DNA of 64,000 nucleotides from Dasyornis broadbenti (Eukaryota; Chordata; Aves; Passeriformes; Dasyornithidae): positions 2,105,681-2,169,680 of the forward strand of contig VZRN01011461.1 in the NCBI GenBank assembly GCA_013397935.1, in the 5' to 3' direction. Of the stretch, positions 62,776-64,000 are shown in pieces; the stretch's first letter is position 1; the number at the start of each line of letters is the position of its first letter. The notes under the pieces are model-generated. The model ran no database searches. It was not told where the DNA came from and saw only the letters and a list, made by a program, of their open reading frames with translations. The translations under genes and the position numbers were made by a program.

Positions 62776-64000
62776 GTAACAGTGGATTGATTATTATGTA
62801 ACAAAGAGAATGAGGGCTATTTCAATACAACACGCCAATGAAGAATGCGGAACACATTTAATTTTACCTCCTTGCTCAGGTTTAACTACTAAAAAAGCGA
62901 TTTTGCCTGAACTCACTTAATAATTTTAAGACTTTACAGTCTAGGTTCCTTTAAATCTATTTAGAAGTTGGAAGAATGAGTCGCTAAAGTGCCTGTTTGT
63001 CTGGAGGGAGCCATGAATTAAACCCCGAACTGTGAGATGAAAGGGCCTGGCTGTGCTGTGCTTTAAGGACTGAAAGCCCAGTGGAAGAGAAGGCTGTGGA
63101 TCTTTAAAGTGCCTTCTCTCGGTCCTGCTTGCAGAGCGCTCTGGGGACTGGGAAGGCCTCCAGCGCTGTCCTGGATGCTCCTGATGAGGCACATTAACCT
63201 CAATCCCTGGTGACCCCGTGCTCCATGCAGCACCTCTGGAGCTGCTCTCAGCATCCTGCCTGCCCTGAAGTTCAAGCACTGGTTGTTCTAACTGATTTTT
63301 GAGAAGTCTGCTGGGAGTTGAGATGAAGAATTTTGAGTTTTGTACCTTTGTCAGGGCAAGGAATATTGCATCCATTGCCATGTACACTTCCAAAACACCA
63401 GCCTAAGGCTACCCAGGGACCAAGCCATGCCTGTCACTCTGGACTTAAATTTTCTCTCCCTTTCAAATTCATTGTTGCTACCTGAGAATCTTCGTTACTC
63501 TCTCACATTTTAAGTGAATATTGGTATTATCCTGTAAGGGAATCTGTTCTTGTTCAGTCCAGATCTTCACTGGGTTTATTCATTGCCTGTGTGTTATAAG
63601 TCATCACTCGACAGTTGAAGCGTTTAGGCCTCTAAGCATTTACCATTCTTGAAATAATCCACTGTCCTCGGAATCACGGGGACTGATAGGTCCTTGTTTA
63701 CTTTTTAGAAGCACAGACTGGGACAGGGAAGCAAAGGGATTCAATTGCTTCTAAACTTTCAATTTGAGGCAACCCTCAAATGTTGACATTTATAGTCAGA
63801 GTCTCTCTCACACACTAAGGCACTCCATCTGGTGGGTTTCCCAGAATTTCAAATCTAGATAATTTCTTGGTTTCCTGAGTTTTTTGTTTTCTTAAATGCT
63901 GTCAGCAGCACAGAGCCAAAAATCTGTATTATGACATCTACTGTCTTAAAAAAAAAAAAAAGCAGAACTAAGTAAAGGACACTTACACGGCGTGGTTTTG
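62776..64000. other. Unique non-coding DNA, right flank
   Basis: No gene is supported. A GC-richer pocket at 63040-63250 gives overlapping minus-strand frames (the longest is 62941-63393, 150 codons) with no recognisable motif. A 14-nt A run lies at 63948-63961. If the upstream exon candidate is real, this would be the start of its downstream intron. Confidence 0.55.

Noticed and set aside
62941..63393. 150-codon minus-strand frame near the right edge
   Set aside because: It sits in a GC-richer pocket with alternative overlapping frames and no recognisable domain.

Overview
The window looks like a stretch of nuclear genome from a bird. It is AT-rich and almost free of sustained coding sequence. 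The recognisable interspersed repeats are fragments of CR1, the dominant non-LTR retrotransposon of birds and other reptiles. No Alu, L1, B-type SINE or other mammal-typical repeat was recognised. The low repeat density favours a bird over a turtle or crocodilian, but the species and chromosome cannot be read from the sequence. Nothing is prokaryotic: there are no operons, rRNA, tRNA or CRISPR arrays.

Almost all of the window reads as gene desert or very long intron. Open reading frames of 60-167 codons occur on both strands, overlap each other and resemble no protein family I recognise. They are what chance gives in 64 kb. The one segment that looks like a real protein-coding exon is near the right edge, at 62719-62775 on the plus strand. 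It is 57 nt between an AG acceptor and a GT donor, both flanking introns would be phase 0, and its peptide resembles one helix of a tetratricopeptide (TPR) repeat. If it is real, much of the window to its left is probably the intron before it.

Layout: 1-11770 is unique non-coding DNA with one 29-N gap. 11771-11895 is a CR1 3' end. 12710-13127 is a near-perfect 209-bp tandem duplication joined by a single N, most likely an assembly artefact. 15981-16040 may be a decayed CR1 piece. 17480-17541 is a poly-T tract with an N. 23684-23821 is a 138-bp T tract. 28635-28764 and 30567-30698 form an inverted pair about 92% identical and 1.8 kb apart, the most distinctive structure I could not assign to a known family. 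32330-32377 is a CR1 terminus. 43865-44132 is a clear CR1 3' end on the minus strand. 49682-49745 is another poly-T assembly seam. 52721-52910 is a probable internal CR1 fragment. 57370-57372 and 59303-59366 are gaps. The candidate exon lies at 62719-62775.

All CR1 assignments come from remembered consensus patterns, not from a search. I did not find a convincing new biological system. The findings worth following are the inverted repeat pair, the candidate exon and several sites where the assembly itself looks doubtful.
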